From Caenorhabditis elegans (Eukaryota > Nematoda > Chromadorea > Rhabditida > Rhabditidae): DNA of 64,000 nucleotides. The first letter of the stretch is position 1. Each line of letters opens with the position of its first letter. Location: contig NC_003281.10 of assembly GCF_000002985.6 (NCBI RefSeq), positions 9,176,001-9,240,000 of the forward strand. The letters run 5' to 3'. The position numbers and the translations under genes were made by a program. The notes under the pieces are model-generated. The model did no database searches. It was given only the letters and a program-made list of their open reading frames with translations, and was not told the origin of the DNA. Below, one piece after another: positions 35,301 through 49,392 of the stretch.

Positions 35301-38300
35301 TCTGTGTCCAAAAATATTCTGATGGATGAGAGAATTGATAGAATTAAAAGCTCAGAGCAAGAAATCAAGTGAATAGGAATAGAAGCAATAGGGCTCGTGG
35401 GAAACAAAACACTCTTAGAATATATCAGGGAAAAAGAAGGCGATGAAGAAGAAGAAGATGAAGAGATACTTCTTTGTCGTCAATAGGATCTGATCTGAAA
35501 AGGAATTGGGATGGAGGTGGGGAGAAGGAAGGACAGGAAAAAATAGGCGGAGCTTCTAGTCATGGGGTATATAGAAGAAAAAGGCTCAGGGAATCATAAG
35601 GAATGTGATGAAAACTAGATTTGACTTGTGGCAAAAGTAAAAACAAATAAGGAAAACATTGCAAAGGTTAGGTTTGAGTTTTATATAAAAAAGTTTTCTT
35701 TCAGTTTTAGCTTGGTAGATCATTATAACCTTTAAGATTGTTGTCTAGTTGTTGTGCCGGATTAGAGATACAAAATTTCAAGATTCGCAAGTTCATTAGT
35801 GCGATTTGTTGAAAAATCTCGTTGACTAATTTCATCTTGTTTGGAAATGGTAGCTATAAACGAGTGACTCATCCCTCAACTCATGCAACTTCAAAACTTG
35901 TTAAACTACAAAAAAGATACAACCATTAGAGTTTAAAGTTTTCTCTTCCAAATAATTAACTAAAAAATTACTTGCTCTTTTTTTTGAGATTACAGTACCC
36001 TTTCACAGTTTGTAAGCTTCACAAAGTAGAAATGAATTCTGGAATTACTAAGCTGTAATGCACAAAAATGAGAGTCCTACTCAGGACTTTGCAACAACAA
36101 TTGGCTCAAATGTGTAAACTTTATTCAGAAGTTGGCACAGCTAAGTTCGAAAGTAGTTGGGCAAGATTTGGTTGAAACTGCAAACATTTGCCCAACTGCT
36201 GAACCTTGTCTATATATACTCTAGACCAAACTTGGATAATACCTTGAAAAGCTAAATCCAGAGTACACCAGACAAACGCCATTCTATAGGGCAATAGGCG
36301 GTAGGCAGTCAGGCTATCGGTTTTGATTACCGCTCATTAAATACTTTAAGTTTATACGTAAGTATGATTATTCTGATGTCCCAAAATATTTCTTAGAAGT
36401 CTAGAAAAAAACAATATAAAATGTAACAAGATTTACCAATGCACATTCTACGAAGCCTGGTTGTTGCGAAAAAAAGTAAAAAATATAGCTTTATTGTTTT
36501 GTTATGCCCCAAAAAAGTATGTCTATGAAAAGAAGAAGTATATTCGGAATTGTGAAGTGGGTAGGCGGGAAATACTAAGTCAACACTTCTCAGATAAATT
36601 CCAGAAACACTTTCATGTATGGAAAAAAGGTTCTCTTTCACATTTGAAACAAAAACTTTTCACACAAAACACACAGCCCTTGCCTAAAAATTCCAAATTT
36701 TCATTGAATTTCTTTCATCAAATTGCAACCATTTCTCCCGAAAAATCTTTTTTTTCCTTTCAAACTAAACGCTTGTTTTTTTTGTTTTCCGGTCAGTTCA
36801 TTCACTCTCCAAAAAGTTTTTTTGCAAAGTTGTTTCAGGTATTTCACTTTCTCTCCCTCCATCCTCAAACATGTCAACTCAGAGTTTCCAATTAAATTTT
36901 TCAATGTGTTTCGACCCATTCAAAAAAAAAAGTTTCATGAATGACTTCAGACACGAGCTTTGCTCCATCGTTTCCTTAACGTTTAAGCTTTGAAGGATCT
37001 TCAAGTTGAAAAAGTTGAAGCTAATAGAAAAAATAAAGAGAAAGGGAAAACACGAGAATAAATCATAAATTGGCTTCATAATTGAGTTGTGGCAAATGTT
37101 TACAATTTTGAAGGGAAGCGGAGGGTTTGAGTAGGTCAAAAGTTAGGAAAATGCGTTATAAATGATCTATGTAATATGAATATGAAATTCGGAAAACTGT
37201 TCCTACCACAGATCACCTCCAGACTTTCAATCACATTTTGTACCGTGTCCGGTAATAAATGCACTAAAAACTTTTCCAATTTCCATGTTCTTCGAATATA
37301 TTTTCTTCTAATTGGTTTTCCTCTAACACTTTTTTTGTAATTTTATAACATTTATAACGTGCCAGGAAACATCAATAAAATGCCATCCACAAAAGTTGTT
37401 CACAGAACTTTTTTTGAATTACCAACACCAGGGTCTAGACAGAAAGAGTTGTTCTGGGACGGGAATCTGAGACAGTTGAGCGCCCAAGTCAGATACAAAT
37501 ATGGCGCTCTTTTTTCTAATGAAAACAAGAAGGATAGGGGTTGTAAGAAGTCCCGAGTTATTGTCAAGTGTTTTCAAATGTTTTTGTCTTTAGTTTTCTC
37601 ACATTAATTATACCTAAAACTAAACTTGAGCTTCTGGTTAATTTTAAAAAAGACGTTTTGTGAAGTAGAGCAACTTCTGAAAACATAGCTTCGAAAAGCT
37701 AGACTAATCAAATTTTCTAGTCGCATTTTTATAAGAAAATGATTTCCGAGACTTTATTTGCTAATTTTTCTCAGCATCTGCTAATTTATATTTGGTATTC
37801 CTCTTCCGTTCTAGGTTCTTTTTTGGTAACTTTTTGAAGAAATTTGGCAAGAATTCCTCTTATAGCTTGCCTTGGCCCTTTTGGAAGATATTTTTGGTTA
37901 GATAAAAATAAAAATACACTTTTTTAAATTAAGAAAAAAATCCCCTGACTATTATTTTGGATATTACCAAGGTCAAAATTTTCCACAAAAAACACATAAT
38001 CAGAATTCCATGTCACGCAAATGTATTGGCAGGGGCTTTGATGTATCATCAGAATCAAGAAAACAAATCCAGAATTCAAAAAACAAGGAGAAGAAGAGAA
38101 GAAAAAGAAAAGAACACATGGAATAATTAAAGAATGAGCAGGGAAAGGCGAACAGAAGGAAACTGCTAATTTGATTTTTTTTTTTCAGATGAGACAGCTA
38201 ACGCAATTGGGTGAACGGGGAAACCGGGATTGCGTGGTAAAGGTAAGATGGAAGAAGGATAAGTGGTTTCGGTTTTGAAATTATTAAGAGAGTTAGAAAA

Positions 38301-39435
38301 GTCCAAGGCCAAGTAGCATGTTTTTCTTTCCGCATGAAATCTTTTCTCTATTATTGGAAGACTATTTTTGAAAAAAGTACAGATTTGGAAATTCGAAAAA
38401 CATTAAAAATATGTAAATTAGGTTAGAACTGGTCAACATTTTCATTTTCAAAAGCTAATACTTAAATTGCCATATTTTCGGAATTTGAACAATTTTTGTA
38501 TTTCAGAAACGTTCTTGGAAGTTTGTCTGGAAAAACGAAAGTGGTTAATACTTTAATTGGAACTTTGGCCAAAGAATATAGACGAAGAAAAAATTAATAA
38601 AATATTTAAATCTGGTGAATTAAAACAGATTTGGGAAATTGCTCAAATAAGCGTACCATAGGTATTCAGTTGAACATTTGATTATAAATTTAATAAATTT
38701 CCTAATCGGTATCCTAAGAGTTTTTAAAAAAACATGAGAAAGACGAAAAATTTTCTTCAAAAATTTAATTTTTGTAAGGTCGGTTTTGTAAAATCAATCT
38801 GGCGTCCCTTAAAACTCAACCGTGAAATTTATTTTTTAAGTCCCAGAAAAAGAATCAAGATGTCCTCCAAACAGCTTAAGATAAATGTTCACAGTTTCAG
38901 CACAATAAAATTTCACTGTCATATTCGTTAACGTTTACCCTACTTTACACAAATAGAAACATTTGTGGGGATCGAAAAACAAAAATACGTAATAAAAATA
39001 ATACAGCCAATTATTTTATAGTAAAATCATTACGCATGTCAAAAATTGATAGAGAAAATGGGTGTTTTTACGTCAAATAGTAACTCATTTTTCCTTTTTT
39101 TGTGGCACTTTTATTTTCAGAAAAGGGTAAATTTTCAGACAAAGTCCTATCGAATATGGTGAAAATAGAAATAATTGTGTTTGGTGGAGCTTGAAGTTTT
39201 TGGGACAAATAAAATTTCAGTTTTCAAAACTTTGAAAATTTATGAAAGAAAACGAATTCCAAAAGTTATGAAAATTTCAACGTGTGCTTTAGCAATCTAA
39301 ATTTAATATTCCTAATTTATCGATTGATTTCAAATGGAAAATTTTAACAGTTAAAAAAAAACTCACTTGAAACGGGACTCGTCGTTCAATATGTGTCCAA
39401 TGCTCGTACTCCTCTTCATTTTCCGTAAAGTCCAT
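32325..39435 (-). CDS. Rhodopsin-class seven-transmembrane G-protein-coupled receptor
   Basis: Ten exons, in coding order: 39367-39435, 33935-34112, 33798-33891, 33651-33747, 33430-33586, 33307-33379, 33198-33257, 32857-32987, 32632-32812, 32325-32472. Total 1188 nt (395 residues), frame closed. Exon 1 codes an acidic extracellular N-terminus starting MDFTENEEEYEHW. TM1 begins near YISFNVVGFVINAWVLYV. TM2 includes LCVGD. TM6 carries CWTPYW (CWxP). A TM3/ECL2 cysteine pair is plausible (SMVCTSY; RKCGFF), and NPNST in ECL2 is a glycosylation sequon. The DRY position reads SRT and the NPxxY position AYPLIF, so both activation motifs are degenerate. A small-peptide receptor is the likeliest class; the ligand cannot be read. 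The acceptor at 39461 (TTATTTGCAG) indicates a 5' leader splice 25 nt before the ATG. Confidence 0.85.
34113..39366 (-). other. 5.25 kb first intron of the GPCR gene
   Basis: This intron joins the 23-codon first exon to the TM1 exon in phase 0, which makes the long-distance link convincing. The interior is AT-rich with purine tracts (35440-35560, GAAGAAGAAGAAG-type). Several short open frames (for example 36461-36895, 37359-37607) have low-complexity translations and no splice support. Such a large first intron may hold enhancers, but no specific element was recognised. Confidence 0.7.
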
Positions 39436-40844
39436 TTGAACTGTGATGTAGATTTAGAGCCTGCAAATAAATAAAAATTAAGATCTACGTTTTGCTGTAG
39501 GAACGATTTTTAAAAAAAAGGTTAAGCATTTCAGACATTTTCAATTTTTTTTGTTCGGATCTCTTTTCCAAGAAAGTTTGTCTCTTTTTCTGCATATGAG
39601 TGTTCACGCTAGAATTGAATCAAATTTTAGTTGAAGAAGAGAAGAAAACACAGACGAAGACAAAGTGATGTTATGAAGGAAAATAGGAAGAGCAAAGGAG
39701 GCGGGTGTGAGTGAAATGAGGGAAGGGTAGGTACTATGAAGTACGAATTTCAAATTTAAATATGGATAGAAAAATGAATTTTAATTATTAAGATTCGTTA
39801 TTAATTTTATTATTTTTGTTTTTATTATTTTAATTTCAAAAACAGATTTTAGGAACCGACCAAGGATTATAGTAAACTTACTCTTGTAGAAATATGAAAG
39901 TTTATTACTGAACTTTTCTCTACTTCTACGAGTGTTCCAAAATAGTAATCCTTAAAGCTAACATGAGATTTCCGGAAATGGATGCTTAAATATTTTATTG
40001 AGCAAATACATATGATTCATACTATAACACTTATCATACAAATTTAGTCTAAAAGTCTAAAAGCCTAAGATCGAAACACGAATAAGAACAGAAAACATAA
40101 GGGAAAACATTTGAAAAAAATAAAACAAAAACGGGTTGAGATCATCTAATTATCACACTTCGATAGTCGGTGCCCACGGAAATTTGGCAAAGCAAGTCTT
40201 AGACAAACAGACAACATTTTCTCGAGATTTTAAATGAAATTTCTAGATACATTTGGTTAATATATATTTTTTCTAAACTTTCTTTGGAAGATACTCTTCA
40301 AAAAAATTGAAACTAGTAGGATGTAAAGTAAATGTAAGCTGACAATTATTAAAATTTTCAGAAATAAAATTGAAACTGAAAACCTGAACGAAAAAATCTG
40401 GTAAATAAATAGCAATTAAAGAAGGCTGTGCTCGGGGAAGAAAGAGCTGTGAAAACTCAAACATCTTGAGATCAAAATGACCTCATTCTTAGAAAATTGA
40501 TGTGTATGCACATATAAATACAAGCTTTTGAATAGTCTATTAAAGTTTGAAATTTTCATAGTAAACACTTTGTGAAGCTGAAGTTTCCTCAATTTTTGGA
40601 ATGAGGAGGTGGAGTGTCTTATTATTGTAACAAAATAAGTTTTCAGAAGAGGTTACTGCTGACCGGAAATGGAAAGTAGTAACATGATCGTTGCTCGAAT
40701 GAAAATAGAAAATACATGTATTCCTGACTTTGATCTAAATGAATATTTCAAGTTAATATTCACTTGAGAGTTGTGTTTCTTTTCCAAAATATGAAATGCA
40801 CTGGATTTAGTAATATGTCTGAATTAGGGGGTGCGTGATGCTGC

Positions 40845-40907
40845 TCGGCAATTGCCGAAATTGCTGATTGCCGAAAATTTCAAAAACCAGCAATTGCCGA
40901 TTGCCGC
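40845..40907. repeat. Short GCAATTGCCG-type repeat cluster
   Basis: GGCAATTGCCG, TTGCTGATTGCCG and GCAATTGCCGATTGCCG occur within about 60 bp. They consist of self-complementary or near-complementary units, typical of simple dispersed repeats. Confidence 0.6.
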
Positions 40908-43900
40908 TTAAAATTGTTAGAATTTTTATTCAAATCTTGAGCAATTCTTTCCATAAATTAAATACTCAAATCAGTCAAAACCCTCCACGTCCTCAATTCC
41001 ACCATTTCAAGCAGGCAAATAACGTTTATTCGAAGTTGTAAAAATTGAATAAATCATAAGATTTCTCTTTTCTGGGAGTCCTTCTTTCTCTCCGTTCTCA
41101 AAGTTATTCATTGATTTCATGACGATTTTCCTATTTTTCTTTGCATGTTTAAAAAGAATTTCCACACAGATTATTTGTGTAAAAAACATTTGGAAAGCCT
41201 TTTGGAATCAAAGGAAAGAAAACAAAAAATCAAATAGGGAATTTGATATAAATTTACTGAAGGGCTATAATCAAAAGTGGTTTTGACTGGGGGCGTTGTA
41301 GGTTGTATTTTTACCTATTGAAACGTAGAGTTTCAAATGTTATATTTTAGTTGAAATTGCACTTTGCACAATTCTCTAGCATGTTATGTTTAATTGAGAC
41401 TTTGATTATATGGTTTCTAATATATGATTTAGTATGTTCAATCTTGAAACTAATGACGAAATTTTGAAATGTGAAGCTATGTTCTCTAGTTTTATTTAAT
41501 TTGTTGGAATTGATGAGAACATTGTACAAAGTGAAATTTTTGAAGTATTTTTTCGGTATTTTACATGCATTCAGAAATTGCGATCAGGGTTATTTGAAAT
41601 TAGAAAAATCGGCAGAAAAATTTTGATTCAATTTCGTCGGCTAATAGCCTGCACATCCGTCATTGGTCTGTAGATTTAGCAAGTTTATCCATTCAAATTT
41701 TATAGTTCGGAAGGTTCAATAAATCAAAAGTACCATCAACCTAGTTCCATAAATAAACCAAAGAGACATCGAAACTCAATCTTCTGAACTTCCTAGTTCT
41801 CAAAATTCCAAATTGCAAAAACTACGTCTTCTTCGCAGAATATGAGTTGAAACTTAATATTTTCTGAGTAATGCTCGTCTTTTGTGCTCATTGCTCTCTT
41901 ACGTGCCGCTTCCGGTATCAATTTCCATAAAAGTAGTGAATAAGACGTTGTGAAACTTACACGCCGTCGGATTTTTGTCAAATATGTTAGAAATTTGAAG
42001 AAAAACGGGAAAGTTTACAGAGAAAACGAAATGCCAAAATGTTTTCGGTTTGACTTTTCGAACTTGGAGTCAATGAAGGCAATTTCCGGTTGTGTTTGGG
42101 TCGAACTTTAATCGAAAAATAAAAAATAAAGTAAATGTGACACTCTAGATGATCAAAGTATGATACTTGGAATAATGAGCAGAAAATGTATAATTGGAAC
42201 TTTTTTTCCATTTTTAGAAATTACGATTTCAGATCAAACGGAAAAGTTTTGAAGCAGAACAAGCCTAAAAAAGAATAATAATTTTTGATTCTTTCGGAAG
42301 TGAAGTTTGAGAAAAAGGAAGGAAAAATGATCTCACAAAGTCCTAGAATTTCAAACAAGTTGAAACTACAGTAGGCACTCTATAAACCCTCTTTCAAAAT
42401 TCTGAAATCCTTCTAGTATCGCTCGTTAGTCTTGAACCTCGAGAGCAATTTCCAGGCACTTCCATGATAATCAAATTTGAAACACGAGTTGGGGACACAC
42501 TTCCGTGAGTTCAGTAAATTTATATTGTAGTTTGAACAAACTAGAGAGGTGTGAACTCTAAAAAAACAAACAAACTGGTCAAATGAAGAAAAGTGTGAAG
42601 AACTGCAAATGGAATTGTGACGCGGAGGTTTAGATTAAGTTTTAGATAAATGTATGGTACATTATTTCAGGGATTTAGTTGGTTTTGAATGTTATATTGG
42701 CATCAAAAATAAAAAATAAATTTGCATACTAGTAAAGTTTCCAGGAAGTCGCTCAAAGACGGGCTGAAAGTACCAAGTGTCGGACTACCAGCACAGTACG
42801 GCTTTGAGGAAGGTTTTAAGCAATTCTTTTTTGCAGTAATGTTATTTTCAAAATATAAAAAAAATTTTCTGTGTTTTTAAATAAATTTCAGATTAAAAAT
42901 TTCGGAATAACGATGAGAGCTGGTAAATGTACCAAAAAATGACATGATTTTTGTTTTTTCCATCATAAAGTTTTGGCAATACTCATAAATTAGAGCATTT
43001 TATTATTTTGGAATCAATCTTTGAAAGAACTAAAAATAGCAATTTTTAAACGTTATTAGGGTGCACTTAAAGCACTCAACTGTTTGCAACTACATAGAAA
43101 GGAACTTCCGAAAACTTCTGACTCACGTGAATATTCGTGGGAGGAATCTAAATTCATAAATTTTTGGTTTTCTCTGAATTCTTGATTGGAATGGTTCTCT
43201 AAAATTCGGGTACATATTTATTTCAATAAAAAATAAAAAAAATAATTGGAGCTTCCTGGAAGTTTCCTCGAATGAAAGGAAAGGTTGAATGATGTTGGTA
43301 ATTTGATTAGACTTTTAAATAGATTAGTAGCATTCTATTTTACTGGAATTTTATCACAAAAAATCTAAAACTTTCTTCGAAAGCTGCACAATTCTCAGAT
43401 ACGCACCGAAGGAGCTAATTTCAAGATCAATGCATTTGAACCTAGTATATTAAATAACTGTGACTCAATTTTGGAAGCAAAACTCATAGGCTTACATCAA
43501 ATATTTTGTGGACAATGAGGGATCATAGTAACATCCAATTTCCGGATAAAACAATGAAGAAGAATCTGGTGGGCAGAGCGCAGAGAGCAAGCAATAAAAG
43601 AAATGAAGGACGAGACTCCTACACACAATATTTGAAACAAAGAATGGCGCAAGAAGGCGTCGTAAAGATAAGATGAAGCTTCTGAGGAAATAACACAGAC
43701 CACTTTGAATTTTCCAACAAATTTCTTTCATTTTTTATGGGATCTTTTTGGCGACGCGAGTTTGCACGTTTTGTGTGTTGTCGCCTTCATATTTGATGAA
43801 TGAATGAGAGAAAATTGAAATTGAAACTTTTTTGGAAGAAAATGAAAGTGAGAATATGAAGAGGTGAGGACCAATTTGAAATGAAAAAGATATAAAATTG

Positions 43901-43950
43901 TATCGTTTGATACTTTGAACTGAAAACAACGCTCATAATAGCAAAAAAAT

Positions 43951-44030
43951 ATTAGGCTTGGGCTTAGGCTTAGGCATATGCATAGGTTTTGACTTAGGCT
44001 TTGGCTTTGGCTGTGGCTTAGGCTTAGTCT
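43951..44030. repeat. Degenerate interstitial telomere-like array (TTAGGC)n
   Basis: The + strand shows TTGGGC, TTAGGC, TTAGGC, then TTAGGC, TTTGGC, TTTGGC, TGTGGC, TTAGGC within about 80 bp. TTAGGC is the nematode telomere unit. Substitutions show that this is an old or decayed internal copy. An open frame on the - strand translates it as a Lys-Pro repeat, which is not taken as a gene. Confidence 0.75.
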
Positions 44031-47000
44031 CATAAAAACCAGTAAAAGCTATAAATATGCGCCAATTTTGTTCTGGGATATTTCTAAAATGGAAAAATGT
44101 TTTTAAAAAACTCTTACCTATTTTTAGCAAAAAAGAGTCGCATTATTATTTTTGAATAATACGTTAAAAGATTTTTTGAGAAAGTACTTTTTTACTATAA
44201 CCAGAAATTGGGAAACCAAGGACTGCACTTTTTGTAAAAACTAGGACAAAAATAGTGTCGATCGGTTTGTTTGCAGAATTGGAAAACAAAAAAGACGTCG
44301 AGTCACAAAAGGTAAAAGGAAATCGTAAAGAGCATCTCTAATACTTTTTTCTGTGGAAAACAATTCAATAGAAAGGAAGGATGAGTTCATGGATGTGAAC
44401 AATATTGGTTTGTAGTAAAGATCGACGCGGACAGATGACCAAACACAATCAAGTAAACATTGAACATTCAAAGGAGAAAAGTGAATCAACGATCAGATGC
44501 CAGGTGGGCAACTAGATTTCAAGGTTTTTTTCTGGTACAACTAAAATTTTTTTGGTAGAACCGATTTTTTAGTTTATTGCGATGGAATTTTTCTAGAAGA
44601 TTAAGCCACTTTTATAAGAGAGCTAGGGCGAAAATAAGGAAGTAAACTCTGAACCCAAATGTATTTTTCTATTTTATTCTAAATTCTTCCATGCTGTATT
44701 GAAAATTAATTCATGGAAACGTTCACTAGACAAAAATATTAGTTTTTCATTTCAGTTGGTAGGTATTTGGGGGAGACAGAACACGTAAATACAGGATATT
44801 ACAAAATGGTTTTATAAAAATAAACTCATTCCGTTGTGAAAAATATTTGAATTCGTTGATCTTAGTTTGAAAAACGGTTCCGGAAATCAAAATGAGCTGA
44901 GAAAAATTGTAGCTACAAAATTTATATTTTTGACTGGAACAAAGACAAATATATTGAAAATCTTCTTCCTACCACACAAAAACGTGAATTTTTCAAAATT
45001 GCCTACAGAATAGAGTTCTTTCCAGTCGCCAAGCTTTCTCTTGGCCGGTGTTTATTTCAAAATTAAAACTTCTATCTGTTCATTAGACTAATCAACTTTT
45101 TTTTGTTGTTATTTTCTTTGTTTTAATATATAAAACCACCGAAAACAACTCTCAAATTTTAATAACAAAACTGCCACTTCCAGAATTTTCAGATTGAAAA
45201 AAATTTACGAGAAAACGAAAAAAAAAACTAAATTTTAAAGTGTTTGTTCCTGAGGGATCTTCCTTATTTCAGTAATTTGATCCAAGTCGTTAGTGTAAAC
45301 ACTTTTTAAAGGTTTGTCTGAAATTGAATAACTATTTTGAAAGAATCCATAACAGCTTAAATCACGACGACATAAATATCACAAATGTTCTTATCGGGTT
45401 ATAAAAATACGTTGTGGTATGCATTTTTCATAAGTTTGATGACTACAAAATCAAATTTAAGTGCTCGACATGTACCTGAATATTATCTATCCGAAGCACT
45501 AGCGTTATATTTAATTTGCTATGTAATTTTTTGTAATTTCTTCAAACTGACCAACAGCTTGGGCGCAAATTATTGCTTAAAATTTGTCCAAGCTTTGCAA
45601 ACTTCTGATCCGAATTAATATGTTTTGGGCTGAACCTCGAACATGGCAAAACAGATTAAAATGAAAGAAAACTTGAACAAAAATTTATACAATTTAAAAG
45701 ACTCAAGAAAAAGAAGTTCAAAAGCAAATACTTCATCAACAACATCATCATGAGCAAACAAAAAATCGAGCACATCTTCTCTTCAGCTTCATCATCCATC
45801 ACTTCCGGTCCCATTCAAAAAGTTCAAGAAAAGTGCGGACGAAGAGCCGTGTCAATCGTTTTTTTTTGCTAATCCTGTTATCTTTATGTTTTCCATGTTT
45901 CAAATCTTTAGGGACCTTGGGAGGAAAATGCAGTTGGAAAAGTTGAGAGAAAAGGTGCGAAACAAATGAAATTGAGGGGGTGAAGCAGAGTCATAGAATG
46001 GACCAAACAATAGAGAGGGCACCGGAAAATGGGTTCGAATTGAAAAAAAAAACGAAACACGAGATGGCTCCGCCTACGTGAAGGAAATGGAAGAGGATAC
46101 TGGCAGTAGAAAATAATAATAAAACATGAAGAAAGGAAACCGAAGAAAAAGAAGAGAACATTACAAGTCCGAAATTATATGATTATCCTAACACGGTGGC
46201 ATAGAATAAACAAAGTATAAACGATCAAATGCTCTATGGAGATTTGCTTCATATTTGAAGTAGAGTCTGTGGGTTTTTGGTCCTAAATGGCAGAAAACAG
46301 TCTCAATCTAACTGTTAAAAATGTTTATAATGTTTATAAATTTTTTAATGTTTTTCTTGAATTTCCAAAAAAAACCTTTACGGAAGAATGCCTCAATACT
46401 TTACGAACGATGTTAAACGATTATAGGTTTTTTGCAAAATTGAAAAAAAAAATCATAACATTTTTAGAAACGTTTACAGTTGTTCTGTACACTGACTATT
46501 TTCTGGCAAAAGACCCCACTAATCAAATTCATTCTTAATCTATGAACTCATAACTGTTTTCCTGATAGAAGATTTCCTAACCTATATTTCAATTGTTCAA
46601 ATATTGACCAATCTCAATCTTCAAGTAGGTTCCTATCAATTGATGTGTGAGAAAATGTGTGAGATTTTTCATACTTTAGGACTAGAAAAATAGAGAGTTT
46701 AAAGTTTGGCAGTGTTCACATTTCACACAAAAGAGGCTTCACGACGACGACGACAAAGTGATCTCAGAAAATGTAAGATACGTGGAGACGCGCGCCTTAG
46801 CAACAAACCAATGATGTTTTTGCTAAACGAGTCAAGTTGCAAAAAAGGAAATAATGACAGAGATGGTGATCTAGTGTGTGCTACAGAAGTTTGAAGAATG
46901 ATCTGAAAGATGAATAAATTTTTTTAGAAGTATTGCAAGATCAGATTTTCAAGCATGAAGCTTGAAATGTGTCAAGCTAATTTTAGAAAGCGAATTTTTC

Positions 47001-49386
47001 ACAAATCCGAGTAAAAAGTTACAAGATGTGTTATCAGCTCTCAAAAAAATTACAATGTATTCGGTTATGGCATGTTTTCCCATTACATTTTTGATATGCA
47101 TTTTTTAAATCTAGGATTGAGATGGAATGGTAAATCGATATTGAAAAGGTACTTTTTCCCAAAACTGCTTAATTTTGGCAAAAATCTTGTGAAACACTGT
47201 AAACAAAAAACAAGATTTTTACCGTCTCAGCCGTTTCAAGATTCGAGCTTCAAGCTTTCCATTGTTATTCTGGTAGTGTATGTTCTTTTTCCAAAATCTT
47301 TATAAACTTCGATACAGAAATCTCCCTTGTCGTTAAAGAAGGCCTTCAGTCACGTGTTGAAATGTTGAAATAAACAACACAAAAATTGAAACTGATCTCA
47401 AAAATTTGACCTGAAAGTTGCCGTTTACACGTCACTTAGGAAAGAGACACGCAAATTCGAAACAGAATACTTCTCGTTTTTTTTGTTGTGTTTTCTTACA
47501 AATTTAACAAAGGCCATAAAGTAGTCTCTGGACGGAAGCTAAAAGGAAGGAGGATTGCAAAATGAAATCGTTTTCAAATGACAAAATGATCAAACTTTGG
47601 AAATGACGGAGCAAAGATAAAAAGTTTGAAGTTCAAATAAGGACTTTTTGGCTTTCCCGGAAGCTTAGCAAACTTTGCAAGTCATATATTTTAAAGGATG
47701 ACGAGTTGAGCTATCAGGTATTCTAACGTGGTTCAATATTTTTTCCTTGAAAGTTGAACGTCACAAGAATTTTTGCAAGAATGGCAATATAGAATGGGAA
47801 GGTGGTGTGATTAACTGAAAAAATAGTTGAATAATGATACTTCTTTACGTTACTTACTAATTTTTTATAACCATATGAATAGACTATATACTTAAAATAG
47901 ACCTAACGTAGACCTAAGATCTTAGACCTGAAACAATAACGATAATAATATACTCAAAGTGTTGAAAAAGAGGGAGCTGTAACTGTACTTTAAGAAAGTG
48001 TGTGACGTCACAGCGCAAAACATTGTGGTTTCAGACATACCTTACAGAACATAATTTTAGTTCCTGCTCGAAGAAGAATATTTTTATTTTTACGATCATC
48101 TTATTTTAAAACAAAAAAGTAATGCGCGTTTAAAATCCTTTAAAACCTACAAAAATAGGAGAACTACAGTACTATGGCGGCAAACTATTTGTCAAGCTTT
48201 TGCTAAAACGTATAACTAGGTAAGAAATAGTTTATTGCAAATGTTTTCACAGTTTAGGATTTGAAGTTTTACAAATTTCTATTTCCAAATCAAATAAACA
48301 ATTATAGACAATTCTGTTAAATTTGGTCCTTGTAACGACCATTTCGACGGCGATCGTGGCGAGACCCACTGAGAAAAGCAGTTTGCGCCTTTATTGAGAC
48401 GTTTAACTTTTTACGAAATTACAATATTAGGAAAGTATTCAGAACTGACTCTTACATTTGTTTTCAGTTTTCTGAAAATAAGTTTCCAAATCTAGTTTTA
48501 TTTAAAATGAAATCCAACAAAAAACCTATAATAACTGCTCCTCGAGGATCAAGAAACATTTCATGAATGTAAATAATAGTTTTTTCTCTCAAAAAACGAA
48601 AAACCAAAGAACTTCATATATTTTGATTCTATAGTGTTGCTTTTCAATCCTTAATCCAATCATCTTAACCTTCTGCTTTTTTGTCACACAAATCATATTT
48701 CATCGCATGCAGTCTAGGAAACCAAACATTTCTTTTTTCGAACAAAAAAAACGAGAAAAGGAAGAAATCCGTCTCAAAAGTTCCAAAAAAAAAAGAATCA
48801 CAAAAGTTCCGACAGAAGCATCATCATCTTCATCATTTCGTGTGTCTCATAGCTTCTCTGAGTGCTCTTCTGAGCCAAAAAAGCCAAACCGAAACAAAGT
48901 CATCAATCGTTTTGAAGTCGAAATGAGCAAAAACGGAAAAAGAACCCAAAAAAAGACAAAAGAGACGATGAACAGCTTCCAATGACGAGACAGGGAGGAA
49001 ACGAGTAGTAGTTTATTTGAAAAAAAGAGCAATGAGCAAAAAAACCAAGAATCAAGCTAATCTCGCTAAGAACCGGGGGCCCATCTGACGAGAGGAGCTC
49101 TACGCATAGTTCAATGTTTCTATTCCGGCTCATTGAGCACACGAAAAGAGAATCGAAAGGGCGCATTTGAAATCTGCTCGATTGACGGTTCACTAAACAT
49201 TACCCACGTACACCTTCAGTCGAGACCCACTTTTGTTGCACCATGATGTTGCTGAGAGAGTATTTAGGAAAAAAACTACTAGAGCATGAGAAGAGGAAAA
49301 CTTCCGAAGTTTCGGATGTAAACCTAACACGGTTCCACATTTTTCAGCTCCTGCAATTCAAATCGCTCGAGGACTCAGATTGTCAG

Positions 49387-49392
49387 TTTATT
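49387..49392 (-). terminator. AATAAA poly(A) signal of rnr-1
   Basis: TTTATT on the + strand, about 130 nt beyond the rnr-1 stop on its own strand. Confidence 0.6.

Noticed and set aside
37359..37607. 82-codon + strand frame in the GPCR intron
   Set aside because: The listed first codon is GTG, the internal ATG follows an AATAAA, and there is no supporting context.
43933..44130. - strand frame containing a Lys-Pro repeat (KPKPQPKPKPKSKP)
   Set aside because: It is only the translation of the degenerate TTAGGC array.
45385..45618. 77-codon + strand frame with a hydrophobic middle (ALALYLICYVIFCNFF)
   Set aside because: Isolated, AT-rich, no flanking splice sites that extend it; expected by chance in 10 kb of such DNA.
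46287..46538. ATG-initiated 83-codon + strand frame in the gene-poor interval
   Set aside because: AT-rich Lys/Phe-heavy translation, no leader or splice context, no recognisable domain.
48681..49032. Overlapping Lys/Ser-rich frames downstream of rnr-1
   Set aside because: Homopolymer-driven composition with competing frames on both strands.
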